A DNA stretch of 64,000 nt. It comes from Cytophagales bacterium (GTDB lineage Bacteria > Bacteroidota > Bacteroidia > Cytophagales > UBA9547). A model generated the notes under the pieces. That model saw only the letters and a list, made by a program, of their open reading frames with translations, was not told where the DNA came from and ran no database searches. Positions 35,786-45,459 of the stretch are shown piece after piece. How positions within the stretch are numbered: the stretch's first letter is position 1; the number at the start of each line of letters is the position of its first letter. Position numbers and translations under genes: made by a program. The DNA is taken from NCBI GenBank assembly GCA_013297755.1, contig JAAFIH010000018.1, positions 1 through 64,000 on the forward strand, read 5' to 3'.

Positions 35786-36367
35786 TTAAATTTTGCCAAA
35801 CCATAAAGAAACACCTAAAGTAGGCATAGTAGAAGAAAAATTAAACAAATCTAAACTACCGTCTTTATTTTTTATCGAATAGGACGCAGAAAAAATATTA
35901 CCAAGCGAAAAATTTAGTGATACTTTTTTGTAAGGAAAGTAAATTATTCCTGGCAAAATACCTGCTGAAGCAATAGTGGAATAGTCTGTATATGAAACTG
36001 TATTTTGATTTAATACTTGTAAACTTGGCATAATATAAATAGATAATTTTTCGGATAATGAAAAAAAAATTGGAATCCCAATGACTGCAAAATATGCATT
36101 ATTAAATTTGGTTTGTGAATGATTTTCATAAGAATTAAAATCACTACCAAAGTTAGAATAGCCCAAACTAAGTTGCACTCCAACTTTATTTGAAATCATA
36201 TAACCTACACTTGGCATAAATTTGAATATCATAGAAGTGCCATATTGTTTACTTCCATAAACTAAACTCCAACCCATCTCTCCTCCCACAAAAACTCGAT
36301 TTTTTTTAGGTTGTGTATACCCTTCAATAGACAATAATATTAAAACAGAAAATATCAAAAACCTCAT
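35786..36367 (-). CDS. Outer-membrane beta-barrel protein, tandem copy 2
   Basis: A 193-residue protein with a signal peptide (MRFLIFSVLILLSIEGYTQ) and a small barrel of alternating hydrophobic strands ending in PTLGVSLWFGKI. It is a diverged paralogue of the upstream neighbour, sharing FVGGEMGW/FIGGDFG, GVQLSLGYSN/GLELNFGYSN and the same C-terminal motif. An upstream in-frame ATG (36397) would overlap the neighbour and lack the signal-peptide position, so the ATG at 36367 is chosen, leaving an 8-bp gap. The function is unknown (porin-family/PorT-like barrel fold). Confidence 0.72.
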   Translation of the reverse strand: MRFLIFSVLILLSIEGYTQPKKNRVFVGGEMGWSLVYGSKQYGTSMIFKFMPSVGYMISNKVGVQLSLGYSNFGSDFNSYENHSQTKFNNAYFAVIGIPIFFSLSEKLSIYIMPSLQVLNQNTVSYTDYSTIASAGILPGIIYFPYKKVSLNFSLGNIFSASYSIKNKDGSLDLFNFSSTMPTLGVSLWFGKI

Positions 36368-36375
36368 ATCAAAAT

Positions 36376-37050
36376 TTATTCTATTTTGCCAAACCAAAAA
36401 TTAATACCTAAAGTGGGACCATTAGTAGAAAAATTGATTATATCAAACCTGCCATCGTTGTTAGAAGTACTTTGAATAAAATTAAAAAACCGACCAAGAG
36501 TAAAATTCAAACCAATTCGTTTGTGAGGAAAATAGAGAAACCCTAAACTAATGCCAGCATTTATATAAATTTCAGAAACATCTGATTTTAAAATTGGGTT
36601 TCCATTATTGTCAAAGCTTATTTTCCTAGACTGAAAAAACACATCTTTTTTTTTAACCACTTTTATTACACTAAACCCTGGTGAGTAATAAAAATAAAAC
36701 TCTTTGGAAATAGGTATATATATTGGAACCGTAACACCAGACCAATAGCTTTTTGCTTCTGCAATTAAATCATAATAACTAGGTTGGTTATAAAAATAGG
36801 GTATGTTTGAATAACCAAAATTAAGTTCTAGGCCAACTCTATTGGAAAGCATTATTCCAACATAAGGCGAAACTTTAACTTTCATACTATAAGCAGGATT
36901 TGGCAAATTAGCAGATTTTCCACCAAATTTAATATTTCCAATTCCAAAGTCGCCACCTATAAAAATACGTTTTGCTTTTAGTTGTGCAAATCCACTGTAA
37001 CTTAGTAGTAGAGTTATGAAAATAAATCTTACAACATTAAAGTTTTTCAC
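36376..37050 (-). CDS. Outer-membrane beta-barrel protein, tandem copy 1
   Basis: A 224-residue protein with a GTG start, signal peptide MKNFNVVRFIFITLLLSYSG, and an 8- to 10-strand barrel ending PTLGINFWFGKIE. It has the same architecture as the next gene, with which it forms a two-gene operon (8-bp gap). It lies 63 bp downstream of atpG on the same strand, so read-through from the ATP synthase operon is possible. It is a hypothetical porin-like barrel with no assigned substrate. Confidence 0.72.
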   Translation of the reverse strand: MKNFNVVRFIFITLLLSYSGFAQLKAKRIFIGGDFGIGNIKFGGKSANLPNPAYSMKVKVSPYVGIMLSNRVGLELNFGYSNIPYFYNQPSYYDLIAEAKSYWSGVTVPIYIPISKEFYFYYSPGFSVIKVVKKKDVFFQSRKISFDNNGNPILKSDVSEIYINAGISLGFLYFPHKRIGLNFTLGRFFNFIQSTSNNDGRFDIINFSTNGPTLGINFWFGKIE

Positions 37051-37113
37051 GCTTGTTTGTTTAAAAATAAAAATTACTTTACATTATTAATTTATAGAAT
37101 TATAACTTCTAAC

Positions 37114-37995
37114 CTATTTTGCAGCTAAAGCCTCGGCTCCACCTACTATTTCTAAGATTTCTTTTGTGATAGAGGCTTGCCTTGAGCGGTTGTAGGTTAC
37201 TTTTAGGTCTTTCAACATTTCGCCAGCATTTTCGGTAGCTTTGTCCATAGCACTCATTCTGGCACCATGCTCTGATGCGTTTGATTCTAAAAGTGATTTG
37301 TAAAATTTAATTTTAAGTGATTTTGGCACTAGGTCATTGACTATAAAATCAGCCGAAGGTTCAAAAATATAGTCAGTATTTGATTTTTTTTCTGTATTTA
37401 CTTTGGCTACAACAGGCAAAAATTGTTCTGTACGCACAATTTGAGTAGCCACGTTTTTAAATTCATTGTAAATAACCTCTACCACATCGTATTTTTGAGC
37501 CACAAAATCGGCCATGATAGATTCTGCTGCTACTTTTACAGTATCAAAAGTCATTTTTTGAAGTAAAGTTGCATAGTCGCTATTTACTTTTATATTTCTT
37601 TTTGCGTAATATTCATTACTTTTTCTACCCACACAAAACAAAGTAAGATTACCATTTTGATTGATTGATTCATATTTTTCGGCAATCAATGCGTTGGTAG
37701 CTTTCATGATGTTTGTATTGAAAGGGCCACAAAGTCCTCTATCTGAGGTTATAACTACTATCAATACATTTTTTATGTCTCTAACCTTGGTGTAGGGGTT
37801 TTCTGCCAGTACTTCTTCGTTTGTTGTCAAATTAGAAAGCACTTCGTTTAATTTGCTAGAGTAAGGACGCAGTTGTATGGTTGCCTCTTGAGCTTTACGC
37901 AACTTTGCAGCAGCCACCATTTTCATGGCTTTTGTTATTTGTTGTGTACTTTGTACTGAGCGTATTCTATTTCTAACTTCTTTTAAACTTGGCAT
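37114..37995 (-). CDS. atpG: ATP synthase F1 gamma subunit
   Basis: The 293-residue rotor shaft of F1. The N-terminal helix SLKEVRNRIRSVQSTQQITKAMKMV and the C-terminal helix ending RQASITKEILEIVGGAEAL are the two family signatures and form the coiled-coil axle. GDRGLCGPFNTN-like sequence (SDRGLCGPFNTN) lies near residue 85. It is the last gene of the operon, separated from atpA by 109 bp that contain a 13-bp perfect stem-loop. Confidence 0.97.
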   Translation of the reverse strand: MPSLKEVRNRIRSVQSTQQITKAMKMVAAAKLRKAQEATIQLRPYSSKLNEVLSNLTTNEEVLAENPYTKVRDIKNVLIVVITSDRGLCGPFNTNIMKATNALIAEKYESINQNGNLTLFCVGRKSNEYYAKRNIKVNSDYATLLQKMTFDTVKVAAESIMADFVAQKYDVVEVIYNEFKNVATQIVRTEQFLPVVAKVNTEKKSNTDYIFEPSADFIVNDLVPKSLKIKFYKSLLESNASEHGARMSAMDKATENAGEMLKDLKVTYNRSRQASITKEILEIVGGAEALAAK

Positions 37996-38059
37996 TTTCT
38001 TTAATTATAAATTATTGATTATAAATTATAAATGTTATTTATTGATAAAATTAATTTTG

Positions 38060-38093
38060 ATTGAGAATGAAAAATTAAACTTTCATTCTCAAT
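38060..38093 (-). promoter_or_regulatory. Stem-loop between atpA and atpG
   Basis: A 13-bp perfect inverted repeat (ATTGAGAATGAAA at 38060-38072, partner at 38081-38093) with an 8-nt loop sits in the 109-bp atpA-atpG gap, the widest in the operon. The long T-run is on the + strand side. On the operon strand the tail is only mixed A/T, so it may be an RNA-processing or weak attenuation site rather than a strong terminator. Confidence 0.5.
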
Positions 38094-38104
38094 TTTTTCA
38101 ATTT

Positions 38105-39685
38105 TTATATCATTGATTTAACTAAGTCTTTAGCAGCTTGTTTCAAAACATCTGTTACAGAATCGTCTAATTTTCCAGCTTTTAAGGCATCTAAAGTCGA
38201 GCGATGTGAAGCATTCATTACTTTATAAAATTCAGTTTCAAATTTTTTCACTTTATTGACAGGCAATTTATCAATAAAACCATTGTTTGATACATAAATC
38301 ATAGCCACTTGATTTTCTACCGAAACGGGCGAAAATTGTGGTTGTTTTAACATTTCAAGGTTTTTTCGACCACGTTCGATAATCAATTTAGTAGCAGCAT
38401 CCAAATCAGAACCAAATTTAGCAAACGCTTCTAGCTCTCTAAACTGGGCTTGGTCTAATTTAAGTGTACCTGCCACTTTTTTCATAGATTTGATTTGTGC
38501 ATTACCACCCACACGAGATACCGAAATACCTACGTTGATGGCAGGACGAATACCTGACAAAAACAAATTTGTTTCCAAGAATATCTGACCATCTGTAATG
38601 GAAATTACGTTGGTAGGGATATAAGCCGAAACGTCTCCAGCTTGCGTTTCTATGATTGGCAAAGCCGTAAGCGAACCACCACCTTTTACCAAATGCTTGA
38701 TAGAATCTGGCAAATCGTTCATTTTTTGAGCGATAGCGTCTTGGGAGTTTATTTTTGCAGCTCTTTCTAGCAAACGTGAGTGCAAATAAAACACGTCTCC
38801 AGGATATGCCTCACGTCCTGGTGGTCGTCTTAGCAACAAAGAAACTTCACGGTAAGCCACAGCTTGTTTTGATAAATCGTCATACACACAAAGGGCAGGG
38901 CGACCAGTATCTCTAAAAAACTCGCCCACAGCAGCACCAGTAAAAGGAGCATAAAATTGCATAGGAGCAGGATCAGAAGCATTAGCAGCTACAATCACAG
39001 TATATTTCATGGCACCTGCTTTTTCAAGAGCTGCATAAATACCTGCTACTGTTGATGCTTTTTGGCCAATGGCCACATATATACAATATACAGGCTGACC
39101 TTTGTCATAAAACTCTTTTTGATTGATGATTGTATCAATAACAACGGCAGTTTTGCCTGTTTGTCTATCACCAATAACTAATTCACGTTGTCCACGCCCA
39201 ATAGGAATCATAGCATCTATGGCTTTTACTCCAGTTTGTAGTGGTTCTGTTACTGGTTGGCGAAATATTACACCTGGTGCACGTCTTTCGATGGGCATTT
39301 CATATAATTGTCCTTCTATTTTGCCTTTACCGTCTATTGGGTTACCCAAAGTATCAATTACACGACCAAGTAAGCCTTCGCCTACCTGCACAGATGCAAT
39401 TTGTTTTGTTCTTTTTACAGAATCACCTTCTTTAATACCTGCCGAATTTCCCAAAAGTACCGCTCCCACATTGTCTTCTTCAAGGTTCAATGTGATACCA
39501 CGAGTGCCATTTTGAAATTCGATGAGCTCCCCTGATTGCACTTGAGTAAGTCCATACACACGAGCCACACCGTCTCCAATGCTTAAAACTGTACCTACTT
39601 CTTCTAATTCGGCTTCTGTTTTTGTTCCAGAAAGTTGCTGTCTTAATATTGCCGATATTTCATCGGGTCTTATTGCTGATACCAT
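38105..39685 (-). CDS. atpA: ATP synthase F1 alpha subunit
   Basis: The 526-residue non-catalytic nucleotide-binding subunit. The P-loop GDRQTGKT lies near residue 170, the family signature [20 protein letters not shown] near 285-305, and [20 protein letters not shown] near 340. The DELSEED-type C-terminal helical domain is present. It lies 3 bp after atpH. The catalytic beta subunit is not in this operon, as usual in Bacteroidota, where beta and epsilon are encoded elsewhere. Confidence 0.98.
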   Translation of the reverse strand: MVSAIRPDEISAILRQQLSGTKTEAELEEVGTVLSIGDGVARVYGLTQVQSGELIEFQNGTRGITLNLEEDNVGAVLLGNSAGIKEGDSVKRTKQIASVQVGEGLLGRVIDTLGNPIDGKGKIEGQLYEMPIERRAPGVIFRQPVTEPLQTGVKAIDAMIPIGRGQRELVIGDRQTGKTAVVIDTIINQKEFYDKGQPVYCIYVAIGQKASTVAGIYAALEKAGAMKYTVIVAANASDPAPMQFYAPFTGAAVGEFFRDTGRPALCVYDDLSKQAVAYREVSLLLRRPPGREAYPGDVFYLHSRLLERAAKINSQDAIAQKMNDLPDSIKHLVKGGGSLTALPIIETQAGDVSAYIPTNVISITDGQIFLETNLFLSGIRPAINVGISVSRVGGNAQIKSMKKVAGTLKLDQAQFRELEAFAKFGSDLDAATKLIIERGRKNLEMLKQPQFSPVSVENQVAMIYVSNNGFIDKLPVNKVKKFETEFYKVMNASHRSTLDALKAGKLDDSVTDVLKQAAKDLVKSMI

Positions 39686-39688
39686 GAT

Positions 39689-40246
39689 TTATATTTTGGA
39701 TAGATATGGATTACTTGTAAATTGATTCTTAAATTTAGATACTTTTGATTTTACAGACGCATCAAACTGCAAACCTCCAGTAGTTACCACAAAGCCACCA
39801 ACGATGGTAGGGTCTACTTTTGTTGTTATTTCTAATTTTTTGTCCGAAATTTTGGCCAAAAAAGTACTCATTTGTTCTTGTAAAATGCTATCAATGGCAA
39901 TAGCTGTTGTTACTACTGCTGGCTGAATGCCGTGCATTGATTTGAATTGTGCAATATATTCTTTTGAAACGCCATAAAGTGCAGCCTCACGACCTTTGGC
40001 AGACATCAATCTTACAAAACTTAATGTAAGTGCTGTAACTCTTGAAGAAAAAATTTGATTAAAAATTTCTACTTTTTTGCTGCTAGCTATGATAGGACTT
40101 TCGGCTACGTTTCTCAATTCTGAACTTCCTTCAAAAGTTGCAGCAATCATTTGCATATCTTCAAATACTTGGTTGATTACATATTGTTCTTGTGCCAACT
40201 CTAATAGTGATTTTGCATACGCTGACGATACTCTATAATTAATCAT
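39689..40246 (-). CDS. atpH: ATP synthase F1 delta subunit
   Basis: A 185-residue stalk subunit linking F1 to the b dimer. The N-terminal helical domain (INYRVSSAYAKSLLELAQEQ) and the C-terminal motif VDPTIVGGFVVTTGGLQFDASVKSKV are family hallmarks. It is the gene between atpF (20 bp before) and atpA (3 bp after). Confidence 0.95.
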   Translation of the reverse strand: MINYRVSSAYAKSLLELAQEQYVINQVFEDMQMIAATFEGSSELRNVAESPIIASSKKVEIFNQIFSSRVTALTLSFVRLMSAKGREAALYGVSKEYIAQFKSMHGIQPAVVTTAIAIDSILQEQMSTFLAKISDKKLEITTKVDPTIVGGFVVTTGGLQFDASVKSKVSKFKNQFTSNPYLSKI

Positions 40247-40266
40247 TTATATATATATTTTAATAA

Positions 40267-40761
40267 TTAATTAAATTTAGATTCTTTAAGATAAGCATCA
40301 ATCAAATCTTTTTGAGAAGATTCAGATGACAAATCTTTTTTCATGATTTGTTCTGCTATTTCTAATGATGTAGTAGCAACAAGGTTTTTTAACTCAAGTA
40401 TAGCAGCATTTTTTTCATTTATAATCTGTAATCTAGCATTTGCTACCATTTTGTCAGATTCTGATTGAGCTTTTTCTTTGGCTTCGGCCATAGTAGCAGC
40501 AGCCACTGTTTGGGCATCTTTCAATATTTTATCCCTCTCTTGACGTGCTTGTAGTAACAAGGCTTCGTTGTCGGATTTCAATTTCGACATCTCTTCTTTT
40601 GCTTTGTTGGCTTGGTCCAAAGCATCAGAAATAAATTTTTCACGCTCTTCTAAAGCCCCAACGATGGGTTTCCAAGCAAATTTTGTTAGTATAAATAATA
40701 GCGTTGCAAATATAATTGCAGACCAAAAAAGTAAGCCTAAACTAGGGGTTATTAATTCCAT
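40267..40761 (-). CDS. atpF: ATP synthase F0 b subunit
   Basis: A 164-residue subunit with one N-terminal membrane helix (LGLLFWSAIIFATLLFILTKF) followed by a long charged coiled coil (EREKFISDALDQANKAKEEM onward) that forms the peripheral stalk. It is preceded by a 99-bp gap containing a strong stem-loop and followed by atpH. Confidence 0.96.
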   Translation of the reverse strand: MELITPSLGLLFWSAIIFATLLFILTKFAWKPIVGALEEREKFISDALDQANKAKEEMSKLKSDNEALLLQARQERDKILKDAQTVAAATMAEAKEKAQSESDKMVANARLQIINEKNAAILELKNLVATTSLEIAEQIMKKDLSSESSQKDLIDAYLKESKFN

Positions 40762-40804
40762 CTTGAGATGATTTTTAAATTTTTTAAAATAAATTAATAC
40801 ATAT

Positions 40805-40844
40805 ACAAAAAATAGACAAATGCAGTATTTCTACTGCATTTGTC
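40805..40844 (-). terminator. Probable attenuator after atpE
   Basis: A perfect 13-bp stem (GACAAATGCAGTA at 40815-40827, partner 40832-40844) is closed, on the operon strand, by a GAAA tetraloop and followed by TATTTTTTG. That is an intrinsic-terminator shape placed 17 nt after the atpE stop and before atpF. Partial termination here would give more c-subunit mRNA than downstream mRNA. Confidence 0.65.
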
Positions 40845-40860
40845 AAAATTTATTTGAGAA

Positions 40861-41124
<264 letters not shown>

Positions 41125-41152
41125 TTAGTGTTACAATTTATTAAAATATAGA

Positions 41153-42187
41153 TTAATGGTGGTCGTCATGATGCTCGTGTTCGGCAACCGCCTGACCGAT
41201 AAATAAAGCCGAAAGCAGTGTAAATATGTAGGCCTGCAAAGCCGCAACAAACACCTCCATCAAACTCATAACTACTGCAAATGGCACTGATACGCCTGCC
41301 ACTGCAAAACTTTTGAACATAAATATAAAACTCAATATACTTAATATAATAATGTGGCCTGCGGTAATATTGGCAAAAAGACGAATCATTAAGGCAAATG
41401 GTTTAGTAAAAATACCTATAACCTCTACAGGTAGCATGATTACCCTAAGTGGCAAAGGCACGCCTGGTGTCCAAAATATATGTGCCCAATATTCTTTGTT
41501 GCCAGAAAATAAAGTAAACAAAAGTGTAATGGCAGCTAAAGTAAGCGTAAAAGCTATATTACCAGAAGCATTGGCTCCAGTAGGAATAAGACCTAATAGA
41601 TTATTAACCCAAATAAAGAAAAATACTGTTAATAAATAAGGGAGATATTTGGCATATTTTGGACCAATATTTGGAGAGGCTATTTCGTCTCTCACAAATG
41701 TTATTAATGGTTCAAATACAGATTGCATTCCACTTGGTGCTTGTCCTACATTTTTTTTGTAAGATGCAGAAATGCTTAAAAATATAATCATAATAATGAT
41801 AGCTGCCAACATCATCGAAGCCACATTTTTTGTAATAGATATATCATAGATTTTTTCAGATTCGTCTAAGCATATTATATGATTGTGGTCTATCCTATAT
41901 CCATTGTAAGATTCAGTTCCATGATGAAAATTAGAGGATGAAAATATTTGAAGACCTTTGGTGGTAGAGTATAATATCACAGGTAGAGGCATAGAAACAG
42001 AGGCGTGTCCTTCGCCAAAAAAATGCCAGTCATAAGCATCAGCTATATGGTGTTTAATCATTTCGGCAGCATTAAACTTTTGCTCCTTACCAGTTGAGTT
42101 ATCTTCATTAGAAGAAAAACTAGGAAAAGAGGCCAAAAAGCTCAAGCTAAGTAGCAAAATCAGTATATTTTTTATTCTATTTTTCAT
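41153..42187 (-). CDS. atpB: ATP synthase F0 a subunit
   Basis: The 344-residue proton-channel subunit. The essential Arg is Arg269 in MIRLFANITAGH. Helices with MLPVEVIGIFTKPFALMIRL and the final QAYIFTLLSALFIGQAV are typical. It has a signal-peptide-like N-terminus and an extra region of about 130 residues before the first core helix, a Bacteroidota trait as I recall. It ends in a His/Asp-rich tail (EHEHHDDHH). The start overlaps the preceding atpI-like gene by 11 bp, and atpE follows 43 bp later. Confidence 0.96.
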   Translation of the reverse strand: MKNRIKNILILLLSLSFLASFPSFSSNEDNSTGKEQKFNAAEMIKHHIADAYDWHFFGEGHASVSMPLPVILYSTTKGLQIFSSSNFHHGTESYNGYRIDHNHIICLDESEKIYDISITKNVASMMLAAIIIMIIFLSISASYKKNVGQAPSGMQSVFEPLITFVRDEIASPNIGPKYAKYLPYLLTVFFFIWVNNLLGLIPTGANASGNIAFTLTLAAITLLFTLFSGNKEYWAHIFWTPGVPLPLRVIMLPVEVIGIFTKPFALMIRLFANITAGHIIILSILSFIFMFKSFAVAGVSVPFAVVMSLMEVFVAALQAYIFTLLSALFIGQAVAEHEHHDDHH

Positions 42188-42590
42188 TCTCTTTGGTATC
42201 GCCTTTGGAATTTGGATGCAAACTTAGTAATAAGGTTTTAATTTCAAAAAAAGAGTACATAAAATATAATATAAAAAATATAAAAAGAAAGGAAGTTGTG
42301 TTTTGTTTAACAAAATAAAAGTAAGAAAACAGAACTATTGCAGATATAACTATTTTGAGACTGCTCGATAACATAAAGTAGTTTTGAGCATCAAGTGGGG
42401 TCTTAGAAAAGCCTTTTAAGACTAAAATATGCGTAAAATAAGACATTAGAGCAAAAAACAGTACTAGAATGTATGAATAAATAGTAATGATATTATTGCC
42501 AAAAATACCCTCGATGATGGCCAAACAAAAAATAATTGATGTAGATAAAAAAAATATTTTTTTTTGATATGTATTTAAAATTGATAACAT
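42177..42590 (-). CDS. AtpI-like small membrane protein heading the ATP synthase operon
   Basis: A 137-residue protein with four predicted membrane helices. It lies first in the operon and overlaps atpB by 11 bp. By position and topology it corresponds to AtpI/UncI, a c-ring assembly and Mg2+-related factor. Sequence similarity in this family is weak, so the identification rests mainly on context. No atpZ-like gene precedes it. Confidence 0.6.
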   Translation of the reverse strand: MLSILNTYQKKIFFLSTSIIFCLAIIEGIFGNNIITIYSYILVLFFALMSYFTHILVLKGFSKTPLDAQNYFMLSSSLKIVISAIVLFSYFYFVKQNTTSFLFIFFILYFMYSFFEIKTLLLSLHPNSKGDTKENEK

Positions 42591-42835
42591 AAAAACATGT
42601 GTCTGCTTTTGATTTTAAAATTCCGTAATTCTCTACAATGCTACTGCTTTATTTGTTATATACAAAATCTATTTTTAATTTCATTTATTTTTGTAAAACA
42701 TCAAATGTTGTTAATTTTTGAATTAATTTATCAATATATTTTAATTTCGTTTAATTATAAATCCTATTAACTTTTTGTTTTGGAAAAAGTCAAAGATAGT
42801 GGCATTAAAAAATGCTTTATTATTCGACATTGCAT

Positions 42836-42843
42836 TATATTTG
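42836..42843 (+). promoter_or_regulatory. -7 promoter box of DUF1599 gene
   Basis: TATATTTG matches TAnnTTTG, 17 nt before the ATG at 42860. It supports that start over an upstream in-frame ATG (42812), which lies in front of the box. Confidence 0.5.
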
Positions 42844-42859
42844 TAAAAAATTATCATCA

Positions 42860-43396
42860 ATGGTTCAAACTGAAAACCAATACATATATATCATAGAAAA
42901 ATGTAAATCACTTTTTGAAAACAAAACTAAAGATTATGGTACTGCTTGGCGAATTATGCGTTTGCCTTCCATAACTGATCAAATTTTTATAAAAGCCCAG
43001 CGCATTAGATCTATTCAAGAAAAGGGTACTCAAAAGATTGGGGACGATATCAATTCAGAATTTATTGGGATTATCAATTATTGTATTATTGCTATGTTAC
43101 AAATAGATTTAAAAAATGATTCTCAAATGGATATTCCGCTAGATAAAATTTTGAATTTATACGATAGTTGTGTACACAAAACACTAGATTTGCTACGAAA
43201 CAAAAACCATGATTATGGCGAAGCCTGGCGTGATATGAGAGTTTCGTCTATGACAGATCTTATTTTGATGAAAATAAAAAGGGTAAAACAAATGGAGGAC
43301 AACGATGGCAAAACCCTAGTATCAGAGGGGGTAGAAGCTAATTATCAAGATATGATGAACTATGCTGTTTTTTGTTTGATAAAGTTAGAAATCTAG
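42860..43396 (+). CDS. DUF1599 (nucleotide modification associated) protein
   Basis: A 178-residue cytoplasmic protein with an internal duplication. Residues about 24-55 (TKDYGTAWRIMRLPSITDQI) and 117-148 (NHDYGEAWRDMRVSSMTDLI) are repeats of one another, the DUF1599 / nucleotide-modification-associated domain 1. The function is unproven. The domain also appears near phage nucleotide hypermodification genes, but in Bacteroidota it is a lone chromosomal gene, as here. The start is chosen by the -7 box directly upstream of the second ATG. Confidence 0.8.
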   Translation: MVQTENQYIYIIEKCKSLFENKTKDYGTAWRIMRLPSITDQIFIKAQRIRSIQEKGTQKIGDDINSEFIGIINYCIIAMLQIDLKNDSQMDIPLDKILNLYDSCVHKTLDLLRNKNHDYGEAWRDMRVSSMTDLILMKIKRVKQMEDNDGKTLVSEGVEANYQDMMNYAVFCLIKLEI

Positions 43397-43497
43397 GATT
43401 GGTATTCTTTTTCTTTAAATAATGAAATTATTTATTGCTAGATTCATATTTGTTAATATTTTTGTACTCCAATCACGAAATCTTTTTATATTTTATT

Positions 43498-45459
43498 ATG
43501 TTAAAAAATCAAAAAATATTTTTAAATATTATTTTTTTAGTTCTTATAACAATATCAATATTTAGTTGTAAGAAAATAGAAAAACAAGTTACTAAATGGC
43601 AAGTTTTTTCGCCTGATAGTTCCAATACTATTAATTTTTTATTAAAGAATGATTCCTTATTTTACAATGTAGTTTCTAATAAAGACACAGTAATTTTGAA
43701 CTCTCCACTTGGCTTAGTTTTGAGTGATAGAAGTTTTGATGATTCGCTAAGATGTGTGTCTGTGTCTTCTATCAACAAAATTGAAACCAATTATGAATTG
43801 ATGCATGGCAAATGCAGCAAAGTTTCTGTTGAAGCCAATGAAATATCGGCAGTGTTAGAGAATAGTACGAAAAATAAAATTACTATCATAGCCAGAGCAA
43901 GCAAAGATGGAGTGGCTTTTAGGTATGCAATTACAGAAAATGATACTGTAACAAAGACATTTTTATCAGAAAATACAACTTTCAAAATGGATACTACAAA
44001 TGGAAAAGCTTGGCTTCAAAATTTTGGTTTAACTACTGATTGGGGACCAGCTTATGAAGATTATTACAACACTCAACCTATCGGACAAAGTGCTAAAGAT
44101 TCGAGTGGATTTAGCTTTCCGATGTTGTTTAAATCTAAAAATCATTGGATATTAATTACAGAAACAAACCTAAATGAGAGCTATTGTGGCACTAGAATTG
44201 CACAAAATTGTGCTAATGGGTTATATAAAGTAAGATACCCTGCGGCTGGCGATGGACAAAAAACTGGTTTAGTTAATCCAGTGTCAAAAATGCCTTGGAT
44301 GTCGCCCTGGAGAGTGATTATTACTTCTGATACGATTGCTAATGTAGTGCAATCTACTATGGTAACAGACCTTGCAGACCCTCAAATGGCAGGAAATTTT
44401 GACTGGGTAAAACCTGGACGTAGTTCGTGGAGTTGGTGGGGCGAACATGATAGCCCTAAAGATTTTAAAAGACTAAAAGCATATATTGACTTTGCAAAAT
44501 CTCTTGGCTGGGAGTATTCTTTGATAGATGCCAACTGGGATTTGATGGTAAATGGTGGCGATATAAAAGCATTGTGCGATTATGCTAAATCACAAGGTGT
44601 TGGTCTATTGTTTTGGTATAATTCTGGTGGCCCACACAATAACGTCACTGAAAGACCACGTGATATCATGTGTGATGCTACAAAACGAAAAGAAGAGTTC
44701 AAAAAAATAGCTGCTTGGGGAGTAAAGGGTATTAAAGTAGATTTTTTTCAATCAGATAAGCAAAATATTATCCAACTTTACACAGATATTTTGAAAGACG
44801 CAGCTGCAGCTCAGATAATGGTTAATTTTCATGGTTGCACGTTGCCTAGAGGCTGGAACCGTACTTATCCAAATTTAGTGTCTATGGAAGCCGTTTATGG
44901 AGCCGAACAATATGGATGGAGCAAAACTTTCCCCCCAAAGGCTGCCCAACACAATGTCAATTTGGTGTTTACAAGAAATATTGTAGGACCTATGGACTAT
45001 ACACCAACTACATTTAGCGATTACAAAGGATCAGAACATATTACATCTAATACTCACGAGTTGGCCTTGCCAATTGTGTTTGAATCTGGTATAACCCATT
45101 GGGCAGATAGAGAGTATGAATATCGCAAAATGGATAAATCTATTTTAAACATCATGTCGAAAATACCAGCAAAATGGGACCAAACTATGTTGATAAACGG
45201 AGAGCCTGATAAACAAGCTATATTGGCTAGAAGAAGTGGAAATGATTGGTTTGTGGCTGGTATCAATGGAGAAACTATGGTCAAAGACTTAACTATAAAA
45301 CTACCGTTTATTACAATAGATAGTGCCAAAGTAAGCCTTTTTGCAGATGGTAAAACGAGTAGAATTATAGATTTTTCAGAATTTACACTATCACAGGATA
45401 AATCTTTGTCAATAAAAATGGCTTCTAGTGGTGGCTTTGTGGCTTGGATAAGAAAGTAA
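43498..45459 (+). CDS. Glycoside hydrolase family 97 lipoprotein
   Basis: A 653-residue secreted enzyme. The N-terminus is a lipoprotein signal with lipobox ISIFSC, so an upstream in-frame start (43435) is rejected. Residues about 25-290 form the family N-terminal beta-sandwich, 295-560 the TIM barrel (SLIDANWDL, FWYNSGGPHN, GIKVDFFQSD), and the end is a beta-sheet domain. Asp415 in KVDFF and Glu464 in SMEAVYGAE sit where retaining alpha-galactosidase-type GH97 enzymes keep nucleophile and acid/base, so a retaining mechanism is likely. The substrate is an alpha-gluco- or alpha-galactoside. It is not in a Sus-type locus. Confidence 0.85.
   Translation: MLKNQKIFLNIIFLVLITISIFSCKKIEKQVTKWQVFSPDSSNTINFLLKNDSLFYNVVSNKDTVILNSPLGLVLSDRSFDDSLRCVSVSSINKIETNYELMHGKCSKVSVEANEISAVLENSTKNKITIIARASKDGVAFRYAITENDTVTKTFLSENTTFKMDTTNGKAWLQNFGLTTDWGPAYEDYYNTQPIGQSAKDSSGFSFPMLFKSKNHWILITETNLNESYCGTRIAQNCANGLYKVRYPAAGDGQKTGLVNPVSKMPWMSPWRVIITSDTIANVVQSTMVTDLADPQMAGNFDWVKPGRSSWSWWGEHDSPKDFKRLKAYIDFAKSLGWEYSLIDANWDLMVNGGDIKALCDYAKSQGVGLLFWYNSGGPHNNVTERPRDIMCDATKRKEEFKKIAAWGVKGIKVDFFQSDKQNIIQLYTDILKDAAAAQIMVNFHGCTLPRGWNRTYPNLVSMEAVYGAEQYGWSKTFPPKAAQHNVNLVFTRNIVGPMDYTPTTFSDYKGSEHITSNTHELALPIVFESGITHWADREYEYRKMDKSILNIMSKIPAKWDQTMLINGEPDKQAILARRSGNDWFVAGINGETMVKDLTIKLPFITIDSAKVSLFADGKTSRIIDFSEFTLSQDKSLSIKMASSGGFVAWIRK

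Noticed and set aside
39123-39515. 130-residue + strand frame inside atpA
   Set aside because: It is antisense to the highly conserved atpA sequence and its codon pattern is a mirror of atpA.
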